NCBI GenBank assembly: GCA_026413225.1
Contig: CM048552.1
Coordinates: 167,908,053-167,972,052 of the forward strand
Direction: 5' to 3'
Source: Otis tarda
Taxonomy: Eukaryota; Chordata; Aves; Otidiformes; Otididae
Length of the DNA stretch: 64,000 nucleotides
Made by a program: the position numbers and the translations under genes. The notes beneath the pieces are model-generated. The model was not told the DNA's origin. It searched no databases and saw nothing but the letters and a program-made list of their open reading frames with translations. Shown here one piece after another: positions 62,231-64,000 of this stretch (position 1 is the stretch's first letter; the number at the start of each line of letters is the position of its first letter).

Positions 62231-64000
62231 GGTGTCTCCTATCAAAATTCAGAAGAAAATAAAACCTTCCACAGTACTAAATGAACGGTCAGCTAATTCA
62301 CTGGTTACTGAATCCACTGTTTCACTAGGAATTTAAGAAACAGAGCTAACTGTAAGTAGTCTTCTCCAAGTCTTTTTTTTTTCCTGAGGTCCTGACTACT
62401 TGAAGTTTCAGGATGCCATGCACCTCTCTCCTCACTGTTGTGAACTAGTACTGTGAAGTGAAGGCTCATTTACAAATCATGGAATCTGGGAATTTGACCT
62501 TTCTTCACAGAGTGGTTTCAAAGCCATAGGACTGCCTCTTTGACAAAACATCATAATCAGCTGGTTGGAGGGAATTCAGACTAGAGGGATGCCTCAATTC
62601 CTCGATTGACGTGCCTGTGTAGAAAACCCAGGTGGCCAGTCACAGGAAGACAGTTTTTTCTGCGTAGCCTGGAAAGGGAGATGTGTGGTGGAGGTTTTCA
62701 GGTGTCTTCTCTGAGGACTACTTATGCATTTTACCCATGTGCTTTATAAAGTCAAATGCACAGCTAACAGAGCAGAATAAGAGAAGTGTTAAGCTCTTTG
62801 AGGATATACTTTATTCTTGAAATGGAAAATAAAGAAAAAAAAAAAACCACAACCTTCCGTATGTAATTCATCACTAGCAAACCTTTATTTCATTAAGACT
62901 TAATTTCTTTTTTGAGGATAGGGTCATGGTTGCTGGCAGACTATTCCTCAAGTACACACTATGTATAATGTGGGTGTGAGTCTTGAAAAGACTAGTCAGC
63001 CCTATTAATTAAAATTCACTACCACAGATATGCTTGATTTTAAATTCTTAGAAAATTAAGCACACTTAATTCATGTCCATAGATTTCTAAGAACTTCTTT
63101 GTTACACAGTTGCAACAATTTTTATTTCTAGTCAGTGATTTCTTTCATAATAAACTCCAGATTTTAAGGCAGTTTGGTAAAACTATAAAATGTGAAAGTA
63201 CTGTAGCCTTCGTAAAAAGGCAGCAATAATAAAGAAAACTGCTGTGAACTATGTTCTGTCACATAGGAGATAAAAAGGATTTAAAATCAAGTGCTTCATT
63301 GGTTGCTAATATTATCCCAGAATCACCACTGTGCACTCTGGAAAGTAAGCAGCTGACGCTGATTAAATCAATACCATTATACAATTAGTACTTTTAGGCC
63401 TTTCAATATGAATTAAATTAGTAAACACAACTCTAATTTAAAGCACTGAGAAGTAAAAGCCAAAGAGTGCAGAAGGGTCCTAGAGTAAAACTTGAGATCC
63501 TATCTCCCAAATGAATGAATAGTCTTGCAGAGGTTTTTCTTCTGGCACACTAACCAACCAGACCACTTCAACACCTATGAATCTTGGAGTATCTTGTGAA
63601 AGGAACTTGCCATGTTCATATTGACAGTCCTGGGAGAGCTTCAAACTCCTAAGTCCTGATGGGTGCCCAGTTGGGTGCCCAGTCTTATCAGTGTGACAGC
63701 CGGGCACGCAGTAACCCTCCCTCCCAGGTCTGGTGTAGCAGGAAAAAAGTCTTGATGGGCAGGCCACATGAACCTCATAGCATCCTATAGTCAGAGTCCA
63801 GGATTAGGTAAAGTTCCCTAGCAAATTCAGAACTGCACTTGCAGTGAACTTTCTTGTTGGTTAACAGCTTCCTTGCCTTCCAGCTTATTTTCTCATCAGA
63901 ACAGTAAAAGCTTCCAGGGAAGCTGTGAAACATCTTACAAAGAGAAATGCAAACTTTCACATGTGGTTTAAAGTGGCCCAGCAAAATTACTGGAAAACAT
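62231..64000. other. AT-rich sequence to the window end, nothing recognised
   Basis: No gene or repeat family identified. A 12-bp motif TGGGTGCCCAGT is repeated in tandem near 63660-63684. The last ~400 bp are slightly less AT-rich, but the frames there (for example minus strand 63480-63767) match nothing I know. Confidence 0.55.

Noticed and set aside
1-64000. CRISPR arrays, tRNA/rRNA genes, phage or bacterial defence systems
   Set aside because: No regularly spaced repeats, cloverleaf-type sequences or bacterial-style gene clusters; the repeat content is that of a bird nuclear genome.

Overview
The window looks like vertebrate, very probably avian, nuclear DNA. The main evidence is several CR1 LINE copies with the bird-type octamer tail (ATTCTATG repeats) and a set of endogenous retrovirus LTRs of the kind common in bird genomes. 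No complete host gene, tRNA, rRNA, CRISPR array or prokaryotic-style operon is visible. Most of the 64 kb is AT-rich intergenic or intronic sequence without long reading frames, broken up by retroelements and simple repeats. I cannot tell from sequence alone which species, which chromosome, or whether the window lies within a large intron.

Layout. Positions 1-1510 are the 3' end of a degenerate plus-strand class II (betaretrovirus-like) provirus: the integrase C-terminal part, a collapsed env, a polypurine tract and a 3' LTR with 52-bp U3 repeats. It abuts a minus-strand CR1 (1511-2402), which itself abuts a plus-strand CR1 3' end (about 2415-2662). At 6096-7721 an old minus-strand LTR is split by a younger 1.1-kb LTR (6476-7597). 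A degraded plus-strand LTR lies at 8584-9373. Two further copies of the 1.1-kb LTR lie in opposite orientation at 18608-19754 (+) and 20384-21538 (-), 629 bp apart. Another old LTR lies at 24814-25375. CR1 fragments lie at 38583-39266, about 43050-43555 (a much older type), 50430-51221 and 61987-62230 (internally deleted). The fourth 1.1-kb LTR (52186-56492) is split by a young CR1 (52646-55815), whose endonuclease-reverse transcriptase frame is open for 864 codons from its first ATG, with all the catalytic motifs I looked for.

How the parts relate. The LTRs carry 5-bp target duplications (TTTGG, AGAGG and AGCCT are perfect; CATTA/CATTC is near-perfect), so they are independent insertions left as solo LTRs. 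Nesting gives a relative order: old LTR, then 1.1-kb LTR at 6-7.7 kb; and 1.1-kb LTR, then CR1 at 52-56 kb.

I did not find a convincing undescribed system. The least explained item is a cysteine-rich open stretch on the minus strand (39454-40168), which I could not assign to a family. The most structurally unusual item is the 1.1-kb inverted LTR pair at 18.6-21.5 kb.
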